Assembly: GCA_017962085.1 (NCBI GenBank)
Contig: JAGCWA010000010.1
Location: 1-55,232 of the forward strand
From: Paludibacteraceae bacterium
Lineage (GTDB): Bacteria; Bacteroidota; Bacteroidia; Bacteroidales; Paludibacteraceae
Length of the DNA: 55,232 bases
Direction: 5' to 3'
Shown here: in pieces, positions 18,356 through 28,170 of the stretch
Numbering within the stretch: position 1 is the stretch's first letter
Layout: each line of letters begins with the position of its first letter
Position numbers and translations under genes: made by a program
The notes under the pieces: generated by a model
What the model was told of the DNA's origin: nothing
The model's input: only the letters and a program-made list of their open reading frames with translations
Databases searched by the model: none

Positions 18356-18503
18356 CAGTGATTTAAATTTTAGTGTAACCAGACCATTGAGGGTGTTTAC
18401 GGAGGTTGACACCTATTAATATAAAGGGACTTTATTTAATCAACCAATTAGAATATGGGTGAAAACGGGACATCCCGAGGTAGCCCAAAATGTTTGTGAA
18501 GAT

Positions 18504-20042
18504 ATGATAACAAAAATTCTAGTGGCCAACAGAGGTGAAATCGCCATGAGGGTTATGCGCTCCTGCAAGGAGATGTCCATCAAGACCGTGGCGGTTTACT
18601 CGGAAGCCGACAGAACATCGAGACACGTATTTTTTGCGGATGAAGCTGTCTGTATCGGGCCTGCGCCGTCGACGGAAAGTTATTTGAACGTGGACAAAAT
18701 AATCGAGGCGGCGAAAAAGACCAAAGCGGACGCCATCCACCCAGGATATGGATTCCTCTCCGAAAACGCTAATTTCGCTAAGCGTTGCAAGAAAGAGGGA
18801 ATCATTTTCATAGGAGCCCCATTCGAGGCAATCGAGTCGATGGGCGACAAAATCTCAGCCAGAAGAATCATGAAAGCGGCGGGCGTGCCTATCGTGCCCG
18901 GCAACGAGGAGTCCCTGGACACCTACGAGGATGCTTTGAAAGCGGCGAAGGAGATCGGATTGCCTGTCATGATCAAGGCTACCGCAGGCGGTGGCGGAAA
19001 GGGTATCCGCATCGTGCGCACCCTGGACGAACTCGAGAACGCATACAACAGCGCCATATCGGAAGCCAAAGCGTCATTCGCGAACGGCATCGTATATATG
19101 GAGAAACTCATCGAGCACCCACACCACATCGAATTCCAGGTGTTGGCCGACCAACACGGGAACGTGGTGCACCTTTTCGAGCGTGAGTGCTCCATCCAAC
19201 GGAAAAACCAAAAAGTCATCGAGGAGACTCCTTCCCCAATCATGACGGACGAAGTGAGAAAGAAGATGGGCGAGATCGCTGTCAAGGCAGCCAAGGCGGT
19301 GAACTACGAGGGCGCAGGAACCATCGAATTCATGGTCGACGACAAGCTCAACTACTACTTCCTAGAGATGAACACCCGCCTACAGGTGGAGCACCCTATC
19401 ACGGAGGAGGTCCTCGGCGTAGACTTGGTGAAGGAGCAGATCAACGTGGCGAACGGTAAGCCGCTCCGTTTCAAGCAAGAGGACTTGTCCCAACGTGGAC
19501 ACGCCATCGAGTGCCGTATCTGCGCGGAGGATGCGGAGAACAACTTCACGCCTACCCCGGGCATCATCAAATTGATCACGGAACCTCAAGGTATCGGCGT
19601 ACGCGTGGACAGTTTCTGCTACGAGGGATACGAAATACCGATGTACTACGACGCCATGATCAGCAAGTTGGTCGTATGGGCCGCCAACAGGACCTACGCT
19701 ATCGAGCGTATGCGCCGCGTGCTCTACGAGTATAAAATCACAGGCGTGAAGACAAACATCAGCTACTTGAGGAAGATTCTCGAGGTGCCTGATTTCGTCA
19801 AGGGACATTACACGACCGCCTTCCTCGAAGAGAACAAGCAACGCATGGCAAACGTGTCGTTGGACAATGTGGACGGGGACGACGAGGAAATACACACGGA
19901 CGAGGACATCGCAGCCATCGCAGCCTACTTCGACTACATGGTGAACCAAGACAGGCCAAGCACCTCAACCACGTCAGACAACAGGCAAATCAGCCGATGG
20001 AAGGAATTCGGCAGACGCAACAACATGCGCAACTACGATTAA
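18504..20042 (+). CDS. Biotin carboxylase subunit of an acyl-CoA carboxylase
   Basis: A 512-residue ATP-grasp enzyme that carboxylates biotin with bicarbonate and ATP. The protein starts MITKILVANRGEIAMRV, the canonical family N-terminus, which fixes the start at 18504; a GTG at 18459 is also in frame. The glycine-rich ATP loop is KATAGGGGKGIRIV, and the active-site stretch FLEMNTRLQVEHPITEE is intact. It is longer than E. coli AccC (449) by a C-terminal tail of about 60 residues, as in the separate biotin carboxylase subunits of propionyl-CoA and pyruvate carboxylases. It is first in an operon with the biotin carrier (37-bp gap) and carboxyltransferase. Confidence 0.95.
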   Translation: MITKILVANRGEIAMRVMRSCKEMSIKTVAVYSEADRTSRHVFFADEAVCIGPAPSTESYLNVDKIIEAAKKTKADAIHPGYGFLSENANFAKRCKKEGIIFIGAPFEAIESMGDKISARRIMKAAGVPIVPGNEESLDTYEDALKAAKEIGLPVMIKATAGGGGKGIRIVRTLDELENAYNSAISEAKASFANGIVYMEKLIEHPHHIEFQVLADQHGNVVHLFERECSIQRKNQKVIEETPSPIMTDEVRKKMGEIAVKAAKAVNYEGAGTIEFMVDDKLNYYFLEMNTRLQVEHPITEEVLGVDLVKEQINVANGKPLRFKQEDLSQRGHAIECRICAEDAENNFTPTPGIIKLITEPQGIGVRVDSFCYEGYEIPMYYDAMISKLVVWAANRTYAIERMRRVLYEYKITGVKTNISYLRKILEVPDFVKGHYTTAFLEENKQRMANVSLDNVDGDDEEIHTDEDIAAIAAYFDYMVNQDRPSTSTTSDNRQISRWKEFGRRNNMRNYD

Positions 20043-20079
20043 CTTTCCTAAAAACCATTTACAGACTAAATTTCACAAT

Positions 20080-20601
20080 ATGAAAATAAAGATCGGAAAC
20101 AAAACAAAAGAGATCTCTCTCTTGAGCCAAGACGAGAACAAGGTGGACATCTCTGTTGACGATAAAATTTATCACTTGGACATTGTGATGGCGGAAAACG
20201 GACTCTGCTCCATCATTGCGGAGAACGGCAGATCCTACAACGCCGAGCTGAAGCCGTCCGAAAGCGGAAGAGAGTACACCGTCAGCGTGGCGTTCAAAGC
20301 ATTCAATGTCGAAATACTGAACAATTACCAACACTTCTCGAAGAAGAGCAACGCCAACTTCAAGCAAGACAGGGTATTCACCCCAATGCCTGGCAAAGTG
20401 GTCAAGATCCTCGTGAAAGAGGGAGACGAAGTGAAGGCGGGAACGCCTGTCATCATCGTGGAGGCGATGAAGATGCAAAGCGAATACAAGGTGGCCAACG
20501 ACTGCGTGATCAGAAAGATAAACGTGCAGGAGGGCGAGAACATCGCCGGCAACCAAACACTCATCGAGCTAAGACCGCTGGTAACAGAACCAAACATTTA
20601 A
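20080..20601 (+). CDS. Biotin carboxyl carrier protein of the acyl-CoA carboxylase
   Basis: A 173-residue protein. The C-terminal 75 residues form a biotinyl domain with the exact attachment motif EAMKMQ, and K131 carries biotin. The domain begins at FTPMPGKVVKILV and ends ENIAGNQTLIEL. The N-terminal 90 residues are a separate beta-rich domain rather than a Pro/Ala linker. This form accompanies acyl-CoA carboxylases and biotin-dependent decarboxylases in Bacteroidota. It is the central gene of the operon, 24 bp before the carboxyltransferase start used here. Confidence 0.95.
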   Translation: MKIKIGNKTKEISLLSQDENKVDISVDDKIYHLDIVMAENGLCSIIAENGRSYNAELKPSESGREYTVSVAFKAFNVEILNNYQHFSKKSNANFKQDRVFTPMPGKVVKILVKEGDEVKAGTPVIIVEAMKMQSEYKVANDCVIRKINVQEGENIAGNQTLIELRPLVTEPNI

Positions 20602-20625
20602 TCCAAAACTGAAAGATTGAAAGAT

Positions 20626-22149
20626 ATGGAATCGGCAATCAAAAAATTCATCGAACTTGACAGAAAAGCGGAGGCGGGAGACGCCGCACGCATAGAAAAG
20701 CAACATAAGGCGGGCAAAAACACCGCACGCGAGCGCATCGCAATGCTCCTCGACAAAGGAACATTCGTGGAGATGGACAAGTTCGTGACGCACCAATGCC
20801 ACAACTTCGGATTGGAGAACAAACAAATGCCGGGCGACGGCGTCATCATCGGATATGGTAAGATCGACGGACGTCTGGTTTACATCTACGCATACGACTT
20901 CACTGTTTTGGGTGGTTCATTGAGCCGCACCAACGCAAACAAAATCGTCAAGATACAGAAACTGGCCCTGAAGATGGGTGCGCCTATCATCGCGTTGAAC
21001 GACTCGGGAGGCGCCAGGATCCAAGAGGGTGTTTCCAGCCTCGCGGGCTATGGAGACATCTTCTACCAAAACACCATCTCTTCGGGTGTCATCCCACAAA
21101 TCTCCGTCATCCTCGGACCATGTGCGGGTGGAGCTTGCTACTCCCCTGCCCTCACCGACTTCATCTTCATGGTAAAGGAGCATAGCCACATGTTCGTCAC
21201 GGGTCCTGAGGTTGTGAAGACCGTCACCCACGAGTCAGTGGACAAAGAGGAGTTGGGCGGTGCCAGCACGCACGCCTCCAAGAGCGGTGTTTGCCACTTC
21301 ATGGGCGAGACCGAGGAGGAGACCCTCATGATGGTTCGTGAGCTCTTAGGCTACCTGCCATCCAACAACATGGACGACGTGCCGAGGGCCGGCATCAACT
21401 CCATGATCAACCCGAACGGAATCGACTTGGACACCTTCATCCCTGAAGACCCAAGCAAACCATATAGCATGAAACAATTGATCGAGGCTGTGGTCGACGG
21501 TGGATACTTCTTCGAAATCATGGAGAACTTCGCTCCGAACATCCTCATCGGATTCGCCCACATCGAGGGTAAGGTCATCGGTATCGTAGCCAACGAGCCT
21601 GCCTACAACGCAGGTGTGCTCGACATCGACACGGCCGACAAGTCCGCTCGCTTCATCCGTTTCTGCGACTGCTTCAGCATTCCTATCGTATCCTTCGTGG
21701 ACGTACCGGGATTCTTGCCGGGTTGCACGCAAGAGCACGGAGGTATCATCCGCCACGGAGCGAAAATCGTCTACGCATACGTGGAGGCGACCGTACCGAA
21801 GATCACGGTCATCACCCGCAAAGCCTACGGAGGCGCTTACATCGTCATGTCCAGCAAGCATACGGGTGCGGACGTCAACTTCGCATACCCTAACGCAGAA
21901 ATCGCCGTGATGGGACAAGAGGGCGCAGTGAACATCCTCTACAAGGAGACGACGGAGGAAGAGAAAGCGAAGGCGCGCAAAGAGTACGAGGAGAAATTCT
22001 CCAACCCGTACAGAGCGGCCGAATTGGGCTATGTGGACGAAATCATCCTCCCTTCACAGACCAGGGAGAAGCTGATCCAGGCATTGGATATGACCCACAC
22101 CAAGATACGGTCCAATCCTGCCAAGAAGCACGGAAACATACCTTTGTAA
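20626..22149 (+). CDS. Carboxyltransferase (beta) subunit, propionyl/acyl-CoA carboxylase type
   Basis: A 507-residue crotonase-fold enzyme that transfers CO2 from biotin to an acyl-CoA. Motifs of the PccB/MmdA family are all present: NDSGGARIQEGV, GPCAGGACYSPALTDF, MFVTGPEVVKTVTHE, LGGASTHASKSGV, DVPGFLPGCTQEHGGIIRHGAK and RKAYGGAYIVMSSKH. With an ATP-dependent biotin carboxylase in the same operon, a carboxylase is more likely than a sodium-pumping decarboxylase. Propionyl-CoA, linking to methylmalonyl-CoA and the succinate-propionate route, is the likeliest substrate. ATG 20626 is preferred over TTG 20617. Confidence 0.95.
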   Translation: MESAIKKFIELDRKAEAGDAARIEKQHKAGKNTARERIAMLLDKGTFVEMDKFVTHQCHNFGLENKQMPGDGVIIGYGKIDGRLVYIYAYDFTVLGGSLSRTNANKIVKIQKLALKMGAPIIALNDSGGARIQEGVSSLAGYGDIFYQNTISSGVIPQISVILGPCAGGACYSPALTDFIFMVKEHSHMFVTGPEVVKTVTHESVDKEELGGASTHASKSGVCHFMGETEEETLMMVRELLGYLPSNNMDDVPRAGINSMINPNGIDLDTFIPEDPSKPYSMKQLIEAVVDGGYFFEIMENFAPNILIGFAHIEGKVIGIVANEPAYNAGVLDIDTADKSARFIRFCDCFSIPIVSFVDVPGFLPGCTQEHGGIIRHGAKIVYAYVEATVPKITVITRKAYGGAYIVMSSKHTGADVNFAYPNAEIAVMGQEGAVNILYKETTEEEKAKARKEYEEKFSNPYRAAELGYVDEIILPSQTREKLIQALDMTHTKIRSNPAKKHGNIPL

Positions 22150-22170
22150 GGATTATATATAGAAAAGAAA

Positions 22171-22207
22171 AAGAGGTGAGTCTTCATAGGCTCCCCTCTT
22201 TTTTTAT
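22171..22207 (+). terminator. Terminator of the acyl-CoA carboxylase operon
   Basis: AAGAGGTGAG (22171-22180) pairs with CTCCCCTCTT (22191-22200) with one mismatch, then seven further T residues follow. It is 21 bp after the last stop codon. Confidence 0.9.
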
Positions 22208-22338
22208 GCCTTCCCCACAGATTTTTCACCTTCACACAACACCACATAATCAGCACCTTGACAGATGAATTTCATATCATTTAACATTTCAGGCAACTAA
22301 ATTCCATGTCAATAAACGACAATTTATCAAAAAAATAG

Positions 22339-22346
22339 TAATTTTG
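22339..22346 (+). promoter_or_regulatory. -7 element for the Cys/His-repeat protein gene
   Basis: TAATTTTG fits TAnnTTTG and lies 157 bp upstream of the ATG at 22504. No clear -33 box is visible. The remainder of the gap 22208-22503 shows nothing else recognisable. Confidence 0.55.
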
Positions 22347-22503
22347 CGACTCGAAAGAAAAGAGGACTCTGCAACTTAGTAAGGAAGATTAGGTATGTAT
22401 ATGAAGCTTACAGAAGTATAAATAAAAGATAAGTAATCAAGGAAACAGAAGGCAGATTCAATTTTTTTTCTTATATTAGAAAATTGGAACAAAAAAAAAC
22501 GAC

Positions 22504-25500
22504 ATGAATAAATTACTGAGACTTACATCACTGGTATTATTATTAGCAGTTGGATGCATAGTGAACCAAGCGCAAGCGAAGGCACTGAACTCATTCATTT
22601 CGGGCCAAAGCATCACGATGACCGAGTCCGGCGAAGCCAACAATCTACTGGTTGGGAATGCATCAATTGATACGACAAAAACGTATCAGCTCAATTATGC
22701 GATCAGATTGGACACCACAGGGATCGACGCCCAAGCGGAATACAAATTGTTTTTGCCAAGTGAGATAAACTGGCAAGTGACTTCCGGTTCCGTCTATATC
22801 ATCGACGGAGAGGGAGTAGAACAAACAATTGGATCGACGCACAGAGGCAGGGACAGTGTAGCCATCACGTTCAACACTACCTCCAACGTGTTATCCGACA
22901 ATGAAGTGCATATTTCTTTGCGCGACATTCGATTATCCGCACCTGCCGGACTCAACGGTGAACCCATCACCCTGAGATTCCGATACGGGGAAAGTACATC
23001 AACCGACTTTCCTATCTCCCTTGTCGGAATGCCTCAATTGACAGGCGTGAACATAACCGATTATGAGGGCACATTTGACGGCGTTCCGCATTCCATCAAC
23101 GTTCAAATAGAGGGTGATGCGCAAGGCTGCACAATAATCTACACTACCGAACAAGGTGACAGCAACACACTGCCTACATTCATCAACGTCGGTTCATACA
23201 CCATAAAAATGAAGGCCAGCAAGGAAGGCTACACGGACACATTCCACGTTGGAAACGTCAACATCAAGGAAAAAGAGGCGACCATCACAGCCGATCCAAT
23301 CAACGCACATATCGGAGGAGAGGAGAAAGAACTCACCTACACCATATCCGGTGAGGTGGATGGTTATCCAATCAACAACATTCATATCTCACGTACCCCA
23401 GGTGACAGTGCGGGCTCATACCCTATCACCATCACCGTGGGCACAGAAGGTTCAAACTCCAACTATGCTATCATAACAACAGGCAATACCTACACCATCA
23501 CGCCGCACCAATTCGACACGACGGTCGTAGTGGTTTCTCAGGCGACCTGCTCTCATACAGGAGCACATAAGTTCCAGTACAAATGCTCAATCTGCGAATT
23601 TACCACCTTCTCTGAGGAGATTATAGACGCTATGCTACCACACACGTGGGGCAGAGATACGACCACTCTCAAGGAGCCTAAATGCGAGGAGAAAGGTGCA
23701 TTGTCCATCAAATGTCTGCAATGTGACGCAACCAAGACGGACTCCGTCGACGCGCTCGGACACGACTTCAATCCAATCCCTACCATTGACGTGGAGGCAA
23801 CCTGTAGCATGGAAGGAAGCCAGTCCAAACATTGTAGACGTGCAGGATGCGACGCAAAAACAGACATTGAGAGCATCGCGAAGAAACCTCACACTTGGGG
23901 AAGAGACACCACAACGATCTCCGCTCCAACCTGCACCGCAAAAGGTGCGGACTCCATCTTATGCCAATTATGTGACGCATTCAAAATCGATAGCACAGAG
24001 GCTTTAGGCCACAACTTCGCGGACACCTTCACTGTCGACGTGCAACCGAAATGTACCGAGGAGGGAAGCAAGTCCAAACACTGCTCTCGTTGTGAAGTAA
24101 AGAGGGAAGTGACCTCTATCCCTGCCATCGGGCACGAATTCTCCAACGAATATACGATCGACCTAGAGCCAAACTGCACAGAAGGCGGCTTTAAGTCTAG
24201 GCATTGTATCCATGATGATTGCACTGTCAGCATAGACACCGTGGAACTCGAAGCGAACGGCGGACACGTTTGGGCAATCGATTCTGTCCTCGTCGCAGCA
24301 ACCTGCACAGAGGAAGGAATTGTAAACCGCATATGTACAAAATGTGGAGCCACCTCAGATAGTGCGAAGGTGAAGAAATTAGGCCACGATTTCGCGGAGA
24401 CCTTCACCATCGATATCCCGGCAACCTGCAAGACCGACGGCGAACAATCCAAGCACTGCTCCCGTTGCGAGGCAAGGGATGAAATCGAAGTGATTCCTGC
24501 CTTGGGTCACACCTGGGATGATGGCACCATCACCTTAGCGGCAACCTGCACGGAGAAAGGTCTGACCACCTACTCTTGCGTGAGAGGAGATACTACGAAA
24601 GTGGACACGACAGCCGCCCTGGGTCACGACTTCGCTGAAGAATTCACCATCGACACGCCAAACAGCTGTACGGAGAACGGAGAGAAATCGCGCCACTGCT
24701 CAAGATGCACCGAGCGCACTGAAATCACCGTCATCGATGCTGCTGGACACAACTGGAGCGACACAACCCTAAGCATCCAACCGAAGTGCACCACAAAAGG
24801 TGAAATGACCATCACTTGCGGAGTATGCCAAGCGACAAAGAAGGAGGCTGTGGATTCATTGGGCCACCAGTTCAGCGACGAATTCACCATAGACATCGAA
24901 CCATTGTGCGAGACCGAAGGATCTAAATCCAAGCACTGCGTGCACGACGGTTGCACAGTCACCATCGACGTGACAAAGATCGCCCCGAAAGGACATAAGA
25001 TGGAACTCGACACCATACAAATCGAGCCTTCTTGTACGGAAGCCGGACAGGCAAAATACAAATGCTCTATATGCGGCATGATAGAGACTAGAGTGCTCAA
25101 TGCCCTCGGACACGAGTTCGCTGACACGTTCACCGTCGATAGAGTACCGACTTGCTTGAATGAAGGTGTTCAATCGAAACACTGTATCCACAACGGATGC
25201 GTGGAGAAGACTGAAATCACCACCTTGCCTAAGGGCACACATACGCTGAAGGCATTCGAGGTAGTAAAAGAAGCTACCTGCACAGAGAACGGAATGACGA
25301 AGTTCAAGTGCGAGGTGTGCGGCACAATCGTCGACAGCACCATCGCTAGGTTGGGACACGATTGGGAAAATGACTACACCATCGACGTGGCACCAACCTG
25401 CACGAAGGGAGGAAGCAAGTCTAAGCACTGCTCTCGCTGCGACGCCAAGACAGGAACGACCGTCATCCCTAGCCCAGGCCACTTGGAGAGCTCTGTGAGA

Positions 25501-28149
25501 AGAGAGAACATCGTGGAAGCGACTTGTACGGAAGACGGTTCACATGACGAGTCCTTCTATTGCGACAGATGCGGCATCCTATTGCGGACCTCCCACAAGA
25601 TCGACAAGGCGAATGGACACGACTACGAGGGAACGGAGGAGTACTTCGTCAAACCAACTTGTACGGAGTCTGGAATCGTCCTCTACACCTGCAAGATATG
25701 CAAGAACATCGCAAAAGACACTGTAAGTGCGATGGGTCACCTCTTCGCGGAAGAATACACGGTGGACGTACCTGCCACCTGCCTCGAACTGGGAAGCGAA
25801 TCCAGACACTGTACCCGCACGGGTTGCGACGCAAAGTTCGACAAACGTGAGATTTCCCCATTGGGTCACCAATGGACCGAAAGCGACACTATCGAAGCTC
25901 CAACCTGCACCAAGGGTGGACACATCACCAAAGTATGCGACCGTTGCCACGCTAAGGAGGACAAGGTAATCGAAGCGTTGGGTCACGCCTTCGCAGACAC
26001 CTTCACCGTGGATGTGGAGCCTACCTGCAAAGCCGGTGGTCAGAAGTCAAGACACTGTATCCGTTGCGAGGTGCGCAAGGACACTGTGATGATGCCAGCG
26101 ACCGACCATCAGCCAGGAGAGCCTATCAAGGAGGACTATAAACCAGCCAATTGTCTTGAGCCTGGAACCTATACGGAGGTCATCAAATGTAAATTCTGCG
26201 ATTTGGAACTTAGCCGTACCACTGGCGTAGCGGAACCAGCTACAGGTCATCAATGGAATGAAGGCATAGACGTGGTGGCGCCAACCTGTACGGAAGGCGG
26301 AATCAAGACATTCACCTGCACCGTCTGCGGAGCTGTCGACACGAAGAACGTGGGCGCATTAGGCCACACTTACGCAGACACATTCACCATAGACAAGCCT
26401 GTCACCTGCCTCACAGACGGATTACAATCCAAACATTGTATCCGATGCGACATACACGCATATGAGGACACAATACGTGCGACGGGACACCTCGCAGCCG
26501 CTAAAGTCATAGAAAACGACACTGCTGCGACCTGTACGAAGGCGGGCTCCCGCGACACGGTAGAATACTGCGCGGTCTGCAAGACGGAACTCAGCAGAAT
26601 ACATACCGTTGTCGAAGCGTTGGGTCACAGTTGGAACCCTGAGATCAACACCGTGGAGCCAACCTGTGTAGGAAAGGGTATCATCAGCCACACATGCAAA
26701 GTGTGCCACGTCACGGAGACCAGGGAAATCAGCGCACTGGGACACCAATATGCGGACACATTCACTGTGGACATTAAAGCCACCTGCACCAGCGATGGCA
26801 ACAAGTCTAGACACTGCGTCCGCTGCGTTGCGAAGACGGACATCACCGTCATCAAATCCCCTGGACACATCGGTGGAGAACCAGTCAGAGAGCATGAACA
26901 ACCAGCCACTTGTACAGAAGGCGGCTCTTACGAGAATGCTATCTATTGCACAGTTTGCCAAGCTGAACTGAGCAGAAGCAAGAACACGATCACCGCCAAA
27001 GGCCATAGCTGGAACGCTGGAGACACCACCCTAGCGGCAACTTGCACCAAAGAGGGCACCATCACATTCGCCTGCACAATGTGCGAGAATACAAAGAAAG
27101 AGGCGATCGCCCCGTTAGGTCATGACTTCGACTCGACATATACGGTCGACAAAACAGCCACTTGTACAGAGGAAGGCACAAAAACCAAACACTGCTCACG
27201 CTGTGACGCTAAAAAGGATATGGTTTCAATCCCTGCCCTCGGACATAACTTCGACAAGGGAGTCATCACCACAGAGGCAACCGAGACGAACCGCGGTGTC
27301 AAAACCTACACTTGCGACCGTTGTTCCTCAACAAAAATTGATTCGCTGAAGATTTTGGTTAGCCTCAAAGCACTGGCTGATGGCAGTTTCTTCTCAGTAA
27401 ACCCAGAAGGATATTGCCAAGGAGATGATGGACAAATCGGCTATACCATCAAAGACGGAGTAGCCATCGACTACAAGCTCACCTTCTCCGACTCCGCAAA
27501 GGCACAAGGATTCACAGACAAAGAGTGGACCCCAGTACCAAGCGACAACCAAATCGAAGTGCAAATCCCAGAGGCTTGCGTCGAAGGGAAATACACGGCG
27601 AACGTGGTGTTCAGGAACGAAGACTCAGCTTCGACCAAGCCTATCAAAGCGCTCATCAACGTGAACCTCAGCCAAGAGCACACCGTTGCGATATACAGGG
27701 ACGTAATCAGCGTCATCAAGGATAACACGAAGCAATTCAAGACCTTCCAATGGTACCACAACGGAGAGAAGGTCGAGGGAGCTACGTTGCCTTACTACCA
27801 AGAGCGAGGAGGACTCTCCGGCACTTACCACGTGATTATCAACGAGGGTACAGACCAGGAATTAAGAACCTGCACCAGAAACGACTGGTATAACCCGCTC
27901 AACAAGGCCAGGGACATCACTGTGATGCCAAACCCTATCCGTAACGGGAACGTCGCAACCATCAAACTGCACAACTTCAAGGACACGGAACATACAATAA
28001 CCGTGGACAATGAGTTCGGTCTAACGATCTACGGTCCTACAACATTCGAAGGCGACGAACTGACCATTCCTTCCGAAAACATCGGAGTGGTTTCCGGTCT
28101 CTACATCATCACCATCGACGATGTGAAGGTTAAAGTATTAAAACAATAA
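22504..28149 (+). CDS. Giant secreted protein with 31 Cys/His repeats and T9SS-type C-terminal domain
   Basis: An 1881-residue exported protein. Residues 1-25 are a Sec signal peptide ending QAQA. About 30-190 is a beta-rich N-terminal domain. About 190-345 holds two Ig-like/MBG-type segments (YEGTFDGVPHSINVQ; ATITADPINAHIGGEEKELT). About 347-1619 is an uninterrupted array of 31 repeats of roughly 41 residues, each with the pattern C-x8-10-C-x2-3-C-x12-17-GH, which offers three Cys and one His. About 1620-1800 contains an Ig-like domain (FQWYHNGEKVEGATLPYY). The last 75 residues (MPNPIRNG ... VSGLYIITIDDVKVKVLKQ) match the type A C-terminal sorting domain of the type IX secretion system. The product is therefore predicted to be cell-surface or released. 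The array may bind metal or be disulfide-linked; its biological role is unknown. An OmpA-type gene follows 21 bp downstream and is probably co-transcribed. Confidence 0.88.
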   Translation: MNKLLRLTSLVLLLAVGCIVNQAQAKALNSFISGQSITMTESGEANNLLVGNASIDTTKTYQLNYAIRLDTTGIDAQAEYKLFLPSEINWQVTSGSVYIIDGEGVEQTIGSTHRGRDSVAITFNTTSNVLSDNEVHISLRDIRLSAPAGLNGEPITLRFRYGESTSTDFPISLVGMPQLTGVNITDYEGTFDGVPHSINVQIEGDAQGCTIIYTTEQGDSNTLPTFINVGSYTIKMKASKEGYTDTFHVGNVNIKEKEATITADPINAHIGGEEKELTYTISGEVDGYPINNIHISRTPGDSAGSYPITITVGTEGSNSNYAIITTGNTYTITPHQFDTTVVVVSQATCSHTGAHKFQYKCSICEFTTFSEEIIDAMLPHTWGRDTTTLKEPKCEEKGALSIKCLQCDATKTDSVDALGHDFNPIPTIDVEATCSMEGSQSKHCRRAGCDAKTDIESIAKKPHTWGRDTTTISAPTCTAKGADSILCQLCDAFKIDSTEALGHNFADTFTVDVQPKCTEEGSKSKHCSRCEVKREVTSIPAIGHEFSNEYTIDLEPNCTEGGFKSRHCIHDDCTVSIDTVELEANGGHVWAIDSVLVAATCTEEGIVNRICTKCGATSDSAKVKKLGHDFAETFTIDIPATCKTDGEQSKHCSRCEARDEIEVIPALGHTWDDGTITLAATCTEKGLTTYSCVRGDTTKVDTTAALGHDFAEEFTIDTPNSCTENGEKSRHCSRCTERTEITVIDAAGHNWSDTTLSIQPKCTTKGEMTITCGVCQATKKEAVDSLGHQFSDEFTIDIEPLCETEGSKSKHCVHDGCTVTIDVTKIAPKGHKMELDTIQIEPSCTEAGQAKYKCSICGMIETRVLNALGHEFADTFTVDRVPTCLNEGVQSKHCIHNGCVEKTEITTLPKGTHTLKAFEVVKEATCTENGMTKFKCEVCGTIVDSTIARLGHDWENDYTIDVAPTCTKGGSKSKHCSRCDAKTGTTVIPSPGHLESSVRRENIVEATCTEDGSHDESFYCDRCGILLRTSHKIDKANGHDYEGTEEYFVKPTCTESGIVLYTCKICKNIAKDTVSAMGHLFAEEYTVDVPATCLELGSESRHCTRTGCDAKFDKREISPLGHQWTESDTIEAPTCTKGGHITKVCDRCHAKEDKVIEALGHAFADTFTVDVEPTCKAGGQKSRHCIRCEVRKDTVMMPATDHQPGEPIKEDYKPANCLEPGTYTEVIKCKFCDLELSRTTGVAEPATGHQWNEGIDVVAPTCTEGGIKTFTCTVCGAVDTKNVGALGHTYADTFTIDKPVTCLTDGLQSKHCIRCDIHAYEDTIRATGHLAAAKVIENDTAATCTKAGSRDTVEYCAVCKTELSRIHTVVEALGHSWNPEINTVEPTCVGKGIISHTCKVCHVTETREISALGHQYADTFTVDIKATCTSDGNKSRHCVRCVAKTDITVIKSPGHIGGEPVREHEQPATCTEGGSYENAIYCTVCQAELSRSKNTITAKGHSWNAGDTTLAATCTKEGTITFACTMCENTKKEAIAPLGHDFDSTYTVDKTATCTEEGTKTKHCSRCDAKKDMVSIPALGHNFDKGVITTEATETNRGVKTYTCDRCSSTKIDSLKILVSLKALADGSFFSVNPEGYCQGDDGQIGYTIKDGVAIDYKLTFSDSAKAQGFTDKEWTPVPSDNQIEVQIPEACVEGKYTANVVFRNEDSASTKPIKALINVNLSQEHTVAIYRDVISVIKDNTKQFKTFQWYHNGEKVEGATLPYYQERGGLSGTYHVIINEGTDQELRTCTRNDWYNPLNKARDITVMPNPIRNGNVATIKLHNFKDTEHTITVDNEFGLTIYGPTTFEGDELTIPSENIGVVSGLYIITIDDVKVKVLKQ
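23542..27357 (+). repeat. Coding tandem array: 31 units of about 123 bp
   Basis: Three unit types can be told apart. Type A ends in LGHxFADTFTVDV. Type B carries KSKHCSRC. Type C, in the second half only, carries a CxxCxxELSR-like segment. The first half is mostly A-B, the second half repeatedly A-B-C. Five type B units have three residues between the second and third Cys instead of two. The protein repeat is clear while the DNA has diverged, so the array is not freshly amplified. Confidence 0.85.
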
Positions 28150-28170
28150 CACCAAGAAACAAGTTAGCAC

